Assembly (NCBI RefSeq): GCF_011806425.1
Contig: NZ_JAATOV010000002.1
Span: 434,001-498,000 of the forward strand
DNA length: 64,000 nucleotides
Source: Thalassospira lucentensis
Lineage (GTDB): Bacteria; Pseudomonadota; Alphaproteobacteria; Rhodospirillales; Thalassospiraceae
Direction of reading: 5' to 3'
Shown: positions 1 to 10,100 of the stretch, in pieces
How positions within the stretch are numbered: position 1 is the stretch's first letter
How the letters are laid out: every line of letters begins with the position of its first letter
Translations under genes and position numbers: made by a program
The notes under the pieces: model-generated
Seen by the model: only the letters and a program-made list of their open reading frames with translations
What the model was told of the DNA's origin: nothing
Databases searched by the model: none

Positions 1-1
1 A

Positions 2-832
2 ATGATGCCGGTCAACTCGATCGTTGAACACGCCGAAACCCAAGATGCCATCGCAGCAGGCATTCTCGACGGCCACATCACCGACACCAGCTACTTCACC
101 GGTAAAGACGCGGCATTTGGCCTGATTGCCAACCCGGTTGGCGCATGGTCGGCCCCGTCCGAAATGCTGCGCTTCGTCGAATATGGCGGCGGCAAAGAAC
201 TGATGAACAGCTTGGTCGAACCTTATGGCCTGCACTTCATCGGTGCTGTCACCCCGGGCCTTGAAGCGTTTGTATCATCCGTTCCGCTTGATGGGGTTTC
301 CGATCTTAAAGGCCTGAAAATGCGTGCCCCAGAAGGCATGGTTCAGCAGGTATTTGCCGCGGCGGGTGCATCACCTGTGAACATTCCGCAGTCGGAAGTT
401 TTCACATCGCTTGATAAAAAAGTGATCGATGCGGCCGATGCGACCGTGTTTTCCACCAACCAGGCGATGGGCCTGCATGATGTGGCAAAACATCCGGTTT
501 ATCCAGGCTTCCACTCTATGCCGATGCTCGAAGTGTCGATTAACAAAACCAAATGGGATTCCATGCCCGACGACATCAAAGCCATCCTTGAAATGTCTGT
601 CCGCGATCTGGCCTATGACATGGATGCGCGTCTGGCGATGAAAGACATGGAAGCCGTTGCCAAAGCCCGCGAAGAAGGTGGTGTTACCATCCATAACTGG
701 TCGGCAGAAGAGCGTGCGAAATTCCGTAAAATCGCAACCAGCCAGTGGGAAACCGTGGCCGAACGTTCAGAAAATGCCCAGCGCGTTTACGACACGCTGG
801 TCAAATATCTGACCGAACAGGGCATGATGTAA
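2..832 (+). CDS. dctP: TRAP transporter solute-binding protein DctP (5' truncated)
   Basis: Periplasmic substrate-binding subunit of a tripartite ATP-independent (TRAP) importer for organic acids or similar carboxylates. Only the C-terminal 276 residues are in the window; about 60-70 residues, including the signal peptide, lie upstream of base 1, so the methionine at base 2 is internal. The family hallmark is the Arg in LKGLKMRAPEGMV (about residue 105), which salt-bridges the ligand carboxylate, followed by the hinge and the helical C-terminus. It precedes dctQ and dctM on the same strand, so the three form a complete DctPQM system. The ligand cannot be told from sequence. The nearby ACC deaminase makes an amino-acid-like acid conceivable, but that is speculation. 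Confidence 0.92.
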   Translation: MMPVNSIVEHAETQDAIAAGILDGHITDTSYFTGKDAAFGLIANPVGAWSAPSEMLRFVEYGGGKELMNSLVEPYGLHFIGAVTPGLEAFVSSVPLDGVSDLKGLKMRAPEGMVQQVFAAAGASPVNIPQSEVFTSLDKKVIDAADATVFSTNQAMGLHDVAKHPVYPGFHSMPMLEVSINKTKWDSMPDDIKAILEMSVRDLAYDMDARLAMKDMEAVAKAREEGGVTIHNWSAEERAKFRKIATSQWETVAERSENAQRVYDTLVKYLTEQGMM

Positions 833-905
833 GCATCTGAATGCCAACCGGTTTACCGGTGTTTATCGGCGGTGCCGTGCCCTTTCGGCCCGCCGGTAAC
901 GACCT

Positions 906-990
906 GAATACAATCCGGTCGCACCCGATATAAGAGACGATATCTGGTGATGAAAGCCCTCCCTCTGTTACCGGATTGTATTCACCAGAT
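906..990 (+). repeat. Interleaved inverted repeats between dctP and dctQ
   Basis: The 285-bp gap between dctP and dctQ holds two long complementary pairs. GAATACAATCCGGT (906-919) is a perfect 14-nt complement of 970-983. ATCTGGTGA (942-950) complements 982-990. The second 5' arm lies inside the loop of the first stem and its 3' arm lies just outside, so both together would give an H-type pseudoknot, or the two stems could be alternatives sharing bases 982-983. No U-run follows. Likely roles are mRNA end protection or differential expression of the binding protein over the membrane subunits; this is inference. Confidence 0.6.
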
Positions 991-1117
991 TGCTTAAAAA
1001 CCGCGCGTTACACGTATGCCATGCTGTGCCAGATGTGTAACGAATACGCGCCTTAAGTGCAGATGCGTCCAACCGACCTGATGTGCCCTTTTGCCTCGCA
1101 TTGTAAGGATGCTGACT

Positions 1118-1735
1118 ATGGCGACCAGCCCGACAGACCCGACACACAAAGAAATCCCGCCCGCCGTTGATCCCGACATTCTTGTTGAGCAACCCGAAGA
1201 AGTCCCCGCTGTTGCTGGCCTTTTGGGCCGGGCGGTCGACAAGATCAGTTCGGTTTTTGCCCTTGGATTTTTGGTGGCGATGGCGGTGCTGATTTTTGAA
1301 ATCGTCATGCGTCACGTGTTTAACAGCCCGACCCTTTGGGCCCATGAAACCACAACGTTTTTATCGGCTGTCGGGTTTGTGTTTGGCGGGCTTTATTGCG
1401 CATCGCGTAACCGGCATATCCGGGTTGTGATCATTTATGACATTGCCGGGCCCAAGCTGCGCCGAGCCCTTGATATCTGCATTTCGATTATCTGTGCGTT
1501 GGCATCAGGCTTTTTCACATGGGCCGCATGGTTGATGGTCAAACGCGCCGCGATCAAGCCGGATGGCAGCATCCATCTGGAAACGACGGGCAGCGCGTTT
1601 AATGCGCCATACCCCGGCATGCTTAAGATCTTTTTGATGGCGATTTTGATCGTGCTGACGGTTCAATTCATCGTTTTGACGATCAATTATGCACGTGGAA
1701 AACACGATAATGTGCAGACAAAATCAGGCGCATAG
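1118..1735 (+). CDS. dctQ: TRAP transporter small membrane subunit DctQ
   Basis: Small integral-membrane subunit of the TRAP importer, which scaffolds DctP docking onto DctM. About 205 residues with four hydrophobic segments (roughly residues 45-65, 80-100, 120-145 and 170-190) and the family-typical first helix ending in EIVMRHVFNSPTLWAHE. I chose ATG 1118 because AAGGA at 1105-1109 sits 8 nt before it; TTG 1091 and ATG 1109 are in frame but lack a site. The N-terminal extension rich in Pro and acidic residues is longer than usual. It is followed after 125 bp by dctM, an unusually large gap for a pair that is often overlapping or fused. Confidence 0.9.
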   Translation: MATSPTDPTHKEIPPAVDPDILVEQPEEVPAVAGLLGRAVDKISSVFALGFLVAMAVLIFEIVMRHVFNSPTLWAHETTTFLSAVGFVFGGLYCASRNRHIRVVIIYDIAGPKLRRALDICISIICALASGFFTWAAWLMVKRAAIKPDGSIHLETTGSAFNAPYPGMLKIFLMAILIVLTVQFIVLTINYARGKHDNVQTKSGA

Positions 1736-1860
1736 GATGCCGATGATCATGGCTGTGAAATCCCGTAAAATCACAATAAGTAATATTATATTATTTATGT
1801 CTTCTGATAGGTCGCTTTGCCCCGATCATGGGTCGGCAAAGTGCAACAGGATAAATCCCG
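1736..1860 (+). other. AT-rich spacer with hairpin between dctQ and dctM
   Basis: This spacer has a strikingly AT-rich stretch (about 1765-1800) followed by a hairpin, CTTTGCC at 1815-1821 pairing with GGCAAAG at 1835-1841, shortly before the dctM ribosome site (AGGA near 1848). It could hold an internal promoter or RNA-processing site that sets DctM levels apart from DctQ. No open reading frame is credible here. Confidence 0.4.
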
Positions 1861-3168
1861 ATGTTTGAGTTGCAATCCATGGGCATCGAATATGGCACGC
1901 TGGCCATGTTCGTCATGCTGCTTGTTTTCCTGATGACCGGCATGCCGCTTGCGTTTGTCACGCTTTTGATCGCGCTTATTTTCACCTTGGGCTGGTTTGG
2001 CCCGATGGCCGTGCCGCTGATCACAAGCCGGGTCTATTCGTTTGTGTCGTCCTTTGTCTTTGTCTCGGTGCCGATGTTCGTGCTGATGGCGGCGATTTTG
2101 GACAGATCGGGCATTGCGCGCGACCTGTTTGATGCCATGCGCCTGTTTGGCGGGCGTCTTAAAGGTGGGGTTGCGGTTCAGACGATCTTTGTCGCGGTGA
2201 TCCTGGCCGCCATGAGCGGCATCATCGGTGGCGAGATTGTCTTACTCGGCCTGATTGCCTTGCCGCAAATGTTGCGCCAGGGCTATGACAAGAACCTGGC
2301 CATCGGGGTGGTTTGTGCCGGTGGGTCGCTGGGCACCATGGTGCCGCCATCGATCGTTTTGATCATTTATGGCCTGACCGCGAACGTATCGATCGGTGAT
2401 TTGTTCACATCGGCCTTTATTCCGGGCTTTATGCTGGCGGGCTTTTACGTCGCCTATGTTTTATTCCGATCCTATACCGGCAAAAACATTGCCCCGCCCC
2501 CGCAAACAGAAGCCATCCCAACGGCTGAGAAAATGCGCCTGCTTAAGGGGCTGTTCCTGCCGATTTTGGTGGTGCTGTGTGTGCTGGGGTCGATCTATGG
2601 CGGCATTGCATCCGTGACCGAGGCATCAGCTGTTGGGGTTGCTGGCGTGATCCTGTCGACCGTTTTGCGCGGCGAGTTTTCATTGCCAATGCTTAAAGCA
2701 GCCACCCTTCAGACCCTGTCGACCTGTGGCATGATTGTTTGGATCGGGATTGGCGCATCGGCGATTGTCGGGGTGTTCAACCTGATGGGTGGGATCAAGT
2801 TCGTGTCGGGCCTGATCACCGGCATTTCAGACGATCCAACCACCATCATCCTGTTCATGATGCTGATCCTGTTCGTGCTGGGCATGTTCCTTGATTGGGT
2901 GGGCATTGCGCTTTTGACCATGCCGATCTTTGTGCCGATTGTGAAACAGCTTGGCTTTGATCCGGTTTGGTTCGGGGTGCTGTTTGCCATGAATATGCAG
3001 GTCAGCTTCCTGTCCCCACCATTTGGACCAGCGGCCTTTTACCTTAAATCGGTGGCACCGCCCGACATATCCTTGGGCGATATTTTCAAGGCCCTGCTGC
3101 CATTCATCTGTTTGCAGATTTTGGCCGTGGCAATCCTGATCATCTTCCCGGGCATTACCGGGCGATAA
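1861..3168 (+). CDS. dctM: TRAP transporter large permease DctM
   Basis: Large membrane subunit (435 residues, usual size for the family) that forms the sodium-coupled transport channel of the TRAP system. The sequence is a run of about 12 hydrophobic segments. Typical DctM stretches include VSVPMFVLMAAILDRSG in the first half, GGSLGTMVPPSIVLIIYG around residues 155-175, and the repeat-related second-half motif LGMFLDWVGIALLTMPIF, with SPPFGPAAFYLKSV near the end. ATG 1861 follows an AGGA at suitable distance. It closes the operon; the convergent hairpin at 3172-3210 separates it from acdS. Confidence 0.95.
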   Translation: MFELQSMGIEYGTLAMFVMLLVFLMTGMPLAFVTLLIALIFTLGWFGPMAVPLITSRVYSFVSSFVFVSVPMFVLMAAILDRSGIARDLFDAMRLFGGRLKGGVAVQTIFVAVILAAMSGIIGGEIVLLGLIALPQMLRQGYDKNLAIGVVCAGGSLGTMVPPSIVLIIYGLTANVSIGDLFTSAFIPGFMLAGFYVAYVLFRSYTGKNIAPPPQTEAIPTAEKMRLLKGLFLPILVVLCVLGSIYGGIASVTEASAVGVAGVILSTVLRGEFSLPMLKAATLQTLSTCGMIVWIGIGASAIVGVFNLMGGIKFVSGLITGISDDPTTIILFMMLILFVLGMFLDWVGIALLTMPIFVPIVKQLGFDPVWFGVLFAMNMQVSFLSPPFGPAAFYLKSVAPPDISLGDIFKALLPFICLQILAVAILIIFPGITGR

Positions 3169-3171
3169 CAA

Positions 3172-3210
3172 AAAGAAGCCGGTACCAAATAAAATGGTAC
3201 CGGCTTCTTT
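3172..3210. terminator. Bidirectional terminator between dctM and acdS
   Basis: A perfect 16-bp stem (3172-3187 with 3195-3210) and a 7-nt AT loop, flanked by A-runs on the left and T-rich sequence on the right, so it can serve dctM on the plus strand and acdS on the minus strand. Confidence 0.9.
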
Positions 3211-3236
3211 CGTTTTTAGCTTAACACACCCGGCAA

Positions 3237-4253
3237 TTAGCCGTTGCGATAGAGATAGCTGTACGCATTGATTGCCGGTACACCACCAAGATGGGCGTAA
3301 AGGACTTTGGAGCCTTTCGGGAAATAGCCCTTTTTGACCAGATCAATCATGCCCTGCATCGATTTACCCTCGTAAACCGGATCGGTCATCATGCCTTCAA
3401 GGCGACCGCAAAGACGGATGGCCTCGTTGGTTTCATCAGATGGCACACCATAAGCCGGATAGGCGTAATCTTCGATCAGGGTAATGTCCTTGTCGGAAAT
3501 GCCGCCTTCAAGTTCAACCAGATCAGCGGTTTTTTCAGCAATCGCCAAGACCTGCGCGCGGGTTTGTTCCGGGGTTGCAGAGGCATCGATGCCAATTACT
3601 TTGTCGGCACGGCCATCCGCGGCAAAGCCAACGGCCATCCCGGCATGGGTCGAACCGGTCACGGTGCAAACCACGACATAATCAAATTTAAAGCCAAGCT
3701 CCGCCTCTTGGGCGCGGACTTCCTCGGCAAAGCCAACAAAGCCAAGACCGCCATATTTATGGACAGACGCCCCCGCCGGAACCGGATAAGGCACCCCGCC
3801 TTTGGCTTTGACGTCTTTAAGGGCGGCTTCCCAGCTTTCGCGAATGCCGATGTCGAAACCTTCGTCAACCAGCTCAATCTCAGCACCCATCACACGGCTC
3901 ATGAGGATATTCCCGACACGGTCATACACCGCATCGTTAAACGGCACCCAGCTTTCCTGAACCAAGCGGCATTTCATGCCGATTTTGGCCGCAATCGCCG
4001 CAACCTGACGGGTGTGGTTTGACTGCACGCCGCCAATGGTCACCAGCGTATCCGCGCCTGATTTGATCGCGTCAGGAATGATGTATTCCATTTTACGGAC
4101 TTTGTTGCCGCCAAATGCCAGCCCGGAGTTACAGTCTTCGCGCTTGGCATAAAGTTCGACATCGCCGCCGAGATGCTCGGACAGGCGTGGCAGTTTTTCA
4201 ATTGGGGTCGGACCGAAGGTCAGTTTGTATTTTTCAAATTTCTTAAGGTTCAT
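3237..4253 (-). CDS. acdS: 1-aminocyclopropane-1-carboxylate (ACC) deaminase
   Basis: PLP enzyme that opens ACC, the plant ethylene precursor, to 2-oxobutyrate and ammonia; cytoplasmic. The 338-residue length is exactly that of Pseudomonas/Burkholderia AcdS. The PLP lysine is Lys51 (in FGGNKVRK), the nucleophile candidate is Ser78 (GGVQSN), and Tyr294 is present. The two residues that distinguish true ACC deaminases from D-cysteine desulfhydrases, Glu295 (VYEGKS) and Leu322 (AHLGG), are both present at the family numbering. Divergent from an Lrp-type regulator, the arrangement seen for acdS-acdR in other proteobacteria. The upstream TRAP transporter is convergent. Function is near certain from the diagnostic residues. 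Confidence 0.95.
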   Translation of the reverse strand: MNLKKFEKYKLTFGPTPIEKLPRLSEHLGGDVELYAKREDCNSGLAFGGNKVRKMEYIIPDAIKSGADTLVTIGGVQSNHTRQVAAIAAKIGMKCRLVQESWVPFNDAVYDRVGNILMSRVMGAEIELVDEGFDIGIRESWEAALKDVKAKGGVPYPVPAGASVHKYGGLGFVGFAEEVRAQEAELGFKFDYVVVCTVTGSTHAGMAVGFAADGRADKVIGIDASATPEQTRAQVLAIAEKTADLVELEGGISDKDITLIEDYAYPAYGVPSDETNEAIRLCGRLEGMMTDPVYEGKSMQGMIDLVKKGYFPKGSKVLYAHLGGVPAINAYSYLYRNG

Positions 4254-4413
4254 TGCGCACTCCCTGAAAATGCATTGAAACTGCGATCAGGCTAGCGGAG
4301 GTGCGATGAAAGGTGCTCTCGAATTTCAACCAATACTTTGACCCGATCTCTTTCAATCTTCGATAGATGTACTTATTGTTTTGAAATTGGTCATTCAAGC
4401 GGAAGATTCATTC
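4254..4413. promoter_or_regulatory. Divergent acdS/acdR promoter region
   Basis: 160-bp spacer between the start codons of acdS and the Lrp-type regulator. It contains the ribosome site of acdR (GGAAG at 4401-4405, 8 nt before ATG 4414) and AT-rich stretches around 4320-4390 fitting an Lrp-family operator. I cannot point to a clean Lrp box or a consensus -35/-10 pair. Confidence 0.45.
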
Positions 4414-4878
4414 ATGGCATCAGAACTTGATAAGATTGACTACAAGATTTTGCGCCTGTTGCAGCAAGATGGCCGCATGGGCAACGCGGAAATCGCCAAA
4501 CGGGTCAATGTCAGTGCGGCCACCTGCCACCGCCGAACACAGCGCTTATTCGAAGATGGCTATGTCAAAAACGTGCGGGCACAAATCGCCCCGGAAAAGG
4601 TTGATCGCGGCGCGCTGGTGATGGTGGGCGTGGTGCTGGATCGGTCGACACGCGAAAGCTTTGCCGCGTTTGAGGATGCCTGCCGGGCATTGCCCTTTAT
4701 CCTTGATTGCCATCTGGTGGCCGGGGATTTTGATTATTTCCTTAAAATCCGGGTCGGCGACATGGCCGACTTTAATCACCTGCACGGGGATCAACTGATC
4801 GCGCTTCCGGGGGTGCGGCAAACACGGACATTTTTCGTCATGAAGGAAGTGGTTGATAACGCACCGTTGGCGTTTTGA
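4414..4878 (+). CDS. acdR: Lrp/AsnC-family transcriptional regulator, AcdR-like
   Basis: About 154-residue leucine-responsive-type regulator. The N-terminal AsnC helix-turn-helix covers roughly residues 1-60 (DKIDYKILRLLQQDGRMGNAEIAKRVNVSAATCHRR is the region, with the recognition helix near SAATCHRR), and a C-terminal RAM/Lrp ligand-binding ferredoxin fold follows (CHLVAGDFDYFLKIRV, then PGVRQTRTFFVMKEV). ATG 4414 has a well-placed GGAAG; the frame opens upstream at TTG 4381 without support. In other acdS clusters the divergent Lrp protein AcdR activates acdS in response to ACC and is antagonised by leucine, so the same job is inferred here. The symbol is assigned by context, not by a unique motif. 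Confidence 0.8.
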   Translation: MASELDKIDYKILRLLQQDGRMGNAEIAKRVNVSAATCHRRTQRLFEDGYVKNVRAQIAPEKVDRGALVMVGVVLDRSTRESFAAFEDACRALPFILDCHLVAGDFDYFLKIRVGDMADFNHLHGDQLIALPGVRQTRTFFVMKEVVDNAPLAF

Positions 4879-4920
4879 GACCGCAGCAGCGGAAAAATCG
4901 CCGATCCTTGCAAAGCCAAC

Positions 4921-7095
4921 CTAGTTCGAAAAGGATTCTGCGCGGATGGTGATGCGTCGGTTTTGGGAGGCACCATCGCGGTCGAGCACGGTGATGTCGT
5001 AAAAGCCCGGACCATCTGGCATCCATGTGACGTTGCGTTTCCATGGGTCTGAGTCAATCGGCACACCATTGACGATCCATCTCAGCGGGCGCAGCCCGTT
5101 TCGGGCGCGCAGTGGCAATCCGCGTTGTTTCAAATCGCGCAGCAAAAACACCGCGTCATCGGCGGGGGACACGATATTCAAGCCATTGACGGCCAGTTTA
5201 ATGTCGCCCGGCTTTTGCGACGAGAAGCTTTTTAAAAGGTCCGATGCCGGCTGTTTCCACGCGTCAAAGGCGACTTGTTGCTGGTTTGAGATGCGTTGGC
5301 GCGGGAGTTTTTCAAACACGGAAAACAGGATCGGGGCAGCGTTGCGAAGGCCCGTTTGATTAGGGACCGGTTGGCCAGATGCCTTGCCGACCCAAACGCC
5401 CACGGTGTAATCCCCGGCATAGCCAAACGCCCAGCCATCGCGGTAGCCATAAGAGGTGCCGGTTTTAAACGCGATGGGCATGCGGTGATCATCGACAGTC
5501 ACCTGATAGCCCCGTGGACGCGGCGTTTTTTGCAAAATGCCGGTGATCCATGACTGAGTTTGGCGCGAGACCAATTCGGGGTGCGTTTGGCAGGATGGGG
5601 TTAGGTCTGCATTGGCGCTGGTATTCGTGCCAGTCTGATTGGCATCATCCCCCTGCCACAAATCGTCAGTTGCGGGATCGACGTTTTCGCGCAGATAGCG
5701 AAGCGCGCAGTTGCGGCGGTCCGATGCCAAGGCGCGGTAAATTCCCATCATATCATCAAGACGCACCCCAACGCCGCCCAGCGCAATGGCAAGGTTGGGG
5801 ACTGCGGTATCTGAGGGCAAACGCAAATCAAGACCATTGCGGTGCATGGTTTGGCTAAACCGGATCGGGCCATAGCGTTCAAGCACCTTTACCGCCGGGA
5901 TGTTGAGGCTATAGCGCAGGGCGTCGGCAACACTGATCTGGCCGTATTCCTGATGATCAAAATTGGACGGGGCATAGCCACTATTTATGATCGACCGATC
6001 CCAGATCATGGTTTGCGGATGGGTTTGCCGATCATCAAATGACAGGGCATAGATAAAGGGCTTTAAGGTCGATCCGGGCGATCTGACCGCGCGGGTCATA
6101 TCGACAAAACCGTGGCTGACAACATCAAGATAATCGCGCGATCCCAAATGGGCGACAACATGGCGGGTCTTGTTTTCCACCACCATGATCGCGACCGACA
6201 ATTCCGGCGATGCGGTACTGACGTTAAATTCAACAAGCTTTTGCAGGTCCGCCTGCAAGCGCGGATTGATCGTGGTTTTGATGCGGGTTTGATCGGGGTG
6301 CGATGCCACCAACTGTTCGCTAAGATGCGGGGCAAGCATTGGCATGGCGTATTGGAGGTGTGGCACAGGTTCGCCAAGGGCCTCGGAGTATTCGTGCACC
6401 GTGATCAGATCGTTTTGACGCAAACGATCAAGAACCTTGGCCCGTGCTGCGCGCGCGTGATCCGGAAAGCGATCCGGGCGCATTTGGCTGGGCGATTGCG
6501 GCAACACGGTCAGCAAGGCGGCCTCGGCAATTGTAAGATGGCCCGGTTCCTTGCCGAAATAAGCAAGACTGGCACTTCTGACACCTTCGAGCCGTCCGCC
6601 AAACGGGGCCAGTGTCACATACATATCCAAGATTTCGGATTTCGAAAAATGCCGTTCGAGCTGTATGGCGCGCAGGATTTCGATGCCCTTGGAGACCAGC
6701 GTTCTGTCACGCGGTTCGAGCAAACGGGCAACCTGCATGGTTAAGGTCGACCCACCCGATACAATATGCCCGGATGCGGCCCATTGCCCCAATGCGCGCA
6801 GAAGTGCCAACGGATCAACGCCAAAATGGCTTTCAAAGCGTTGATCTTCGTAGCCCATCAAAAAGCGCAGATATTTTGGATCGACCTCTGCCGCGTTTGT
6901 TTCAAGGCGCAACAAACCATCATTGGTGCCAAACACCCGCAAGGGCTGATCATTTTCGCCCTCCACCACGACCGAAAGATCCCCCAGCCGTGACAGGTTG
7001 GGTGGGACCGCCCAATCAAGCACAAACAGGCCCGCAACGGCGAGCGCACAAACACCCGCCGTTCCAAAGACCCATTTTTTTACCCGACCGGGCAT
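4921..7095 (-). CDS. pbpC: Penicillin-binding protein 1C
   Basis: Bifunctional class A peptidoglycan synthase, 724 residues, anchored in the inner membrane by a segment near residues 9-28. The glycosyltransferase 51 domain carries its catalytic Glu in YEDQRFESHFG (Glu83) and the second motif GGSTLTMQ. The transpeptidase domain shows the SxxK motif in SPGSTLKPF, SLN as the SxN motif, and KTGTS. The C-terminal ~90 residues match the PbpC-specific BiPBP_C domain. It lies 34 bp downstream of the alpha-2-macroglobulin gene and is almost certainly co-transcribed with it, the conserved pbpC-yfhM pairing of many proteobacteria, taken to couple cell-wall repair with protease defence. Confidence 0.95.
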   Translation of the reverse strand: MPGRVKKWVFGTAGVCALAVAGLFVLDWAVPPNLSRLGDLSVVVEGENDQPLRVFGTNDGLLRLETNAAEVDPKYLRFLMGYEDQRFESHFGVDPLALLRALGQWAASGHIVSGGSTLTMQVARLLEPRDRTLVSKGIEILRAIQLERHFSKSEILDMYVTLAPFGGRLEGVRSASLAYFGKEPGHLTIAEAALLTVLPQSPSQMRPDRFPDHARAARAKVLDRLRQNDLITVHEYSEALGEPVPHLQYAMPMLAPHLSEQLVASHPDQTRIKTTINPRLQADLQKLVEFNVSTASPELSVAIMVVENKTRHVVAHLGSRDYLDVVSHGFVDMTRAVRSPGSTLKPFIYALSFDDRQTHPQTMIWDRSIINSGYAPSNFDHQEYGQISVADALRYSLNIPAVKVLERYGPIRFSQTMHRNGLDLRLPSDTAVPNLAIALGGVGVRLDDMMGIYRALASDRRNCALRYLRENVDPATDDLWQGDDANQTGTNTSANADLTPSCQTHPELVSRQTQSWITGILQKTPRPRGYQVTVDDHRMPIAFKTGTSYGYRDGWAFGYAGDYTVGVWVGKASGQPVPNQTGLRNAAPILFSVFEKLPRQRISNQQQVAFDAWKQPASDLLKSFSSQKPGDIKLAVNGLNIVSPADDAVFLLRDLKQRGLPLRARNGLRPLRWIVNGVPIDSDPWKRNVTWMPDGPGFYDITVLDRDGASQNRRITIRAESFSN

Positions 7096-7129
7096 GCGTT
7101 ACCCCCTGCGTTGCAGGCTGTTTGCCAAG

Positions 7130-10100
7130 TTACTTACCAGATGCACTTGCCGAGGTGACCACAAGGCTGGACGTGGCCCCACGTGCGAAGAATTCCGGTT
7201 TATACATATCTTCGATATAGGGGGCTGGCAGTTCATAGGTGCCCGGTGTGACCGCACGCACCACGTAAGACAACCGGAATGTCGGGTCTTCGTAGGCGCC
7301 ATACCCGCCTTCGCCAAGGTTGATCGCGGCAACAAAGCGATCATCGCGTTCGGCACGGAATTGGGTCCGCGTCAGGTCATTGGGGCCGAGTTTGAGTTTT
7401 TCATCTAGCTCGGCAAAGTGTGCGTTGCTTTCAATTTCAAACCCGGCGGGCAGCAAATCAACAACCAAAGCCCGGTGGGACAATTCGGTTTTGCTTTTGC
7501 CGGTCAGAACAACAATCAACCGATCCCCGGTTTGGACGTTGTCCAAGGTTACGCGATTGCCGTTCAGATCATAATAGGTACGGTCAATCGTCAGACCATT
7601 TGCCACCGCCTTAAGCGGTTCTGCCGGAATACCGGTACTTGCCCATTTGGCAAAGAGCGGGCCATCGCCAACGTTTTTGATGCTGTATCCATCACGCACA
7701 AGATCAGGTGTCAGCACCATGTGGTAGCTGTGGGCCGGTTGCATATCCTGCCCGTTCAGATTTACCGAGATCGACTGGTCATCGCCGCCTTTGACATCGG
7801 CGGTGATTTCAGTCGCGGCCTGAACCAGCCATGCCTTTTCCTGCGTGCTGGTATAGCGGGCCTGTTCGGATTGCTCGGTCACCGTGGTCATCAAGGAAAG
7901 ACGATCCTGTTCGCTGGCAAAGATGCCTTTGGGCAGGGTCAGAATTGCCGACAGATCACGCAATGCGGTACCGTAACTATGATAATGGCGACGGTCGGTG
8001 CCAAGGTCCTTGGTCAGGTCGGCCATCGTAAGTGTCGGCGCGTCCGCACCGTGGGTCAGCAAGGCGGCACTGACCTGTGCCCGGGCCAAAGACCCGATGT
8101 CATCGCCCAGCAGGCGATTGGCTTCGTATTTCAGGTTCGACAGCGAATAACGATCATTGCGTGCCAAAACCAGCAACATGTAAGCGCGGGATTCGGGCGC
8201 GTAACGTTCTTGGCGGACGATGTTCTGCATCCAATCAAGGGATGCGTTAAACCGTGCGTCAATCACCGTGTAATCATGGGCACGTGCCGAAGTCAGGAAG
8301 TCCATGGCATAGGCGGTCAGCCACGGTTCCGCGTCGCTATCGCGGTCCCACATGCCAAAGCTGCCATCGTTGCGTTGCTTGGCCAGCAAGCGGGCGATGC
8401 CGTTATTGACTTTGTCATCAAGGCTGGCTTCTTCGAATTCCACGTCCTGCCAACGTGATTTGGCATCAGCAAAGGACAGCATCGGGAAGACCCGGCTGGT
8501 GGTTTGTTCAAGGCAGCCATACGGATAGCGATCCAGTGCCGCGATCAAGGTCGCAACATTGATTTCAGGCAGCGATGACAGGGTCAGGTTCATCTTGGCC
8601 GTTTCTGGCAAGAAGACGCCAAGATCAGCAGATGTGACATCAAGTGTGTCACCACTGATCAATTCGGTTTGACCGGGATGGGTTTCCCACGGCTGGGCCG
8701 GGCGTACTTGCATATCCCATTGGCGCTGTTGCGCGTAGCCATCCGGCCCGGTGATATCAAGGGTCAGTTTACCAGTGCCCACCTTTTGGGCCGTTAGGTT
8801 AAACCGTGTTTCGATCTGATCGCCTTGGCCGAGCGTGCCGGTCCAGACCGGCTGTGCGACGGTGAATTCATCACTGACCGAAAGCGACGCGCGGTAATCC
8901 CCCGCCGGGCCGCTTAGATTGCGCAGGCGAATGGGAATATCGGCCACATCGCCGGGTGCCAAGAAGCGGGTCGGCAGCAATTCAGCAACGACCGGGGAAC
9001 GCACAAGCATATTGTCCGCCCCGCCACCCGTGGCAGATTTGCTATAGGCGACCGCAAAGAAGCGCAGTTTGCCGTTAAAATCAGGCAGATCGAAAGTGAC
9101 AACGGCCTTGCCATTTTTATCGACATCAACGGTATCGCTGGCAAGGGCGACGGATTTAAACACCCGTGCGCTCAGTGATCCTTTGTTGCCCAGTTCGGCT
9201 TCATCACCACCAGAACGCAGGGTTCCGGCGTCGCCCTTTTGCGGGGCGATCAGATGGCCATAGAGATCATGATAGGCAAGTTGAAGCTGTTGCTGCGCTA
9301 AAAGATCAAGGTCAGGACGCGGCGCCTTATAGCCGGTCAGGCGCAAGATGCCCTCGTCAACGGCAAAGACATTCAGGCGAATGTCTTCGTTGCCGACCGC
9401 CTCGCCCGTCAGGGTGACCGGAACGCTTATTTTGCTGGAAGGCAGGGCTTCTTTTGGCAGATCAAAGTCAACTTTGATCTGATGGCTGTTTTTATCGAAC
9501 GAGACCCATTTCGCCCCGACGGCACGGAACGAACCATGTTGATCCTTATCCAGCCCCGGACGATATGCGGTTGCCAGAACATAGGCACCACTGCCCCATT
9601 CTTCCTTTACCGGGATGCTAAAGGCGGTGCCATCGCCCGACAGATCGAACTCTTTGCGCCAAAGAATGTTTTTGTGCGCAATGGTGACTTGAAGGCGGCC
9701 TTCAAACGGGGCCTGAACAAATCCTTCGATGTCATCGCCCGGTTTGACGTCATCAGCCTTAACACTCAGGCCCAGCTTATCTGGGCGATCTGGTGATTGG
9801 CCATTCGACCACCAGCCAACGTGGAAGGTGCTATCGGCGGCACTGCCGGTTTGCGGATCACGGACGACCGCACGGTAATAGCCCCATTGGTCAAAGCCAC
9901 GTTCAAAGGTCACTGTGCCGTCGGCACCGGTTTGAACAGATTGATGGGCGACGGGGATGTCATATTTGTCGTAACTGGCTTCCCAGCGGCCGTCTTGATA
10001 GAACCAGTTGTAATCGCGGTCTTCGCGGATCCATTCGACCTGCAAGGGATGATCGACCAGCGGATCGCCATTGGCATCAACCACCAACGCATCAAATTTG

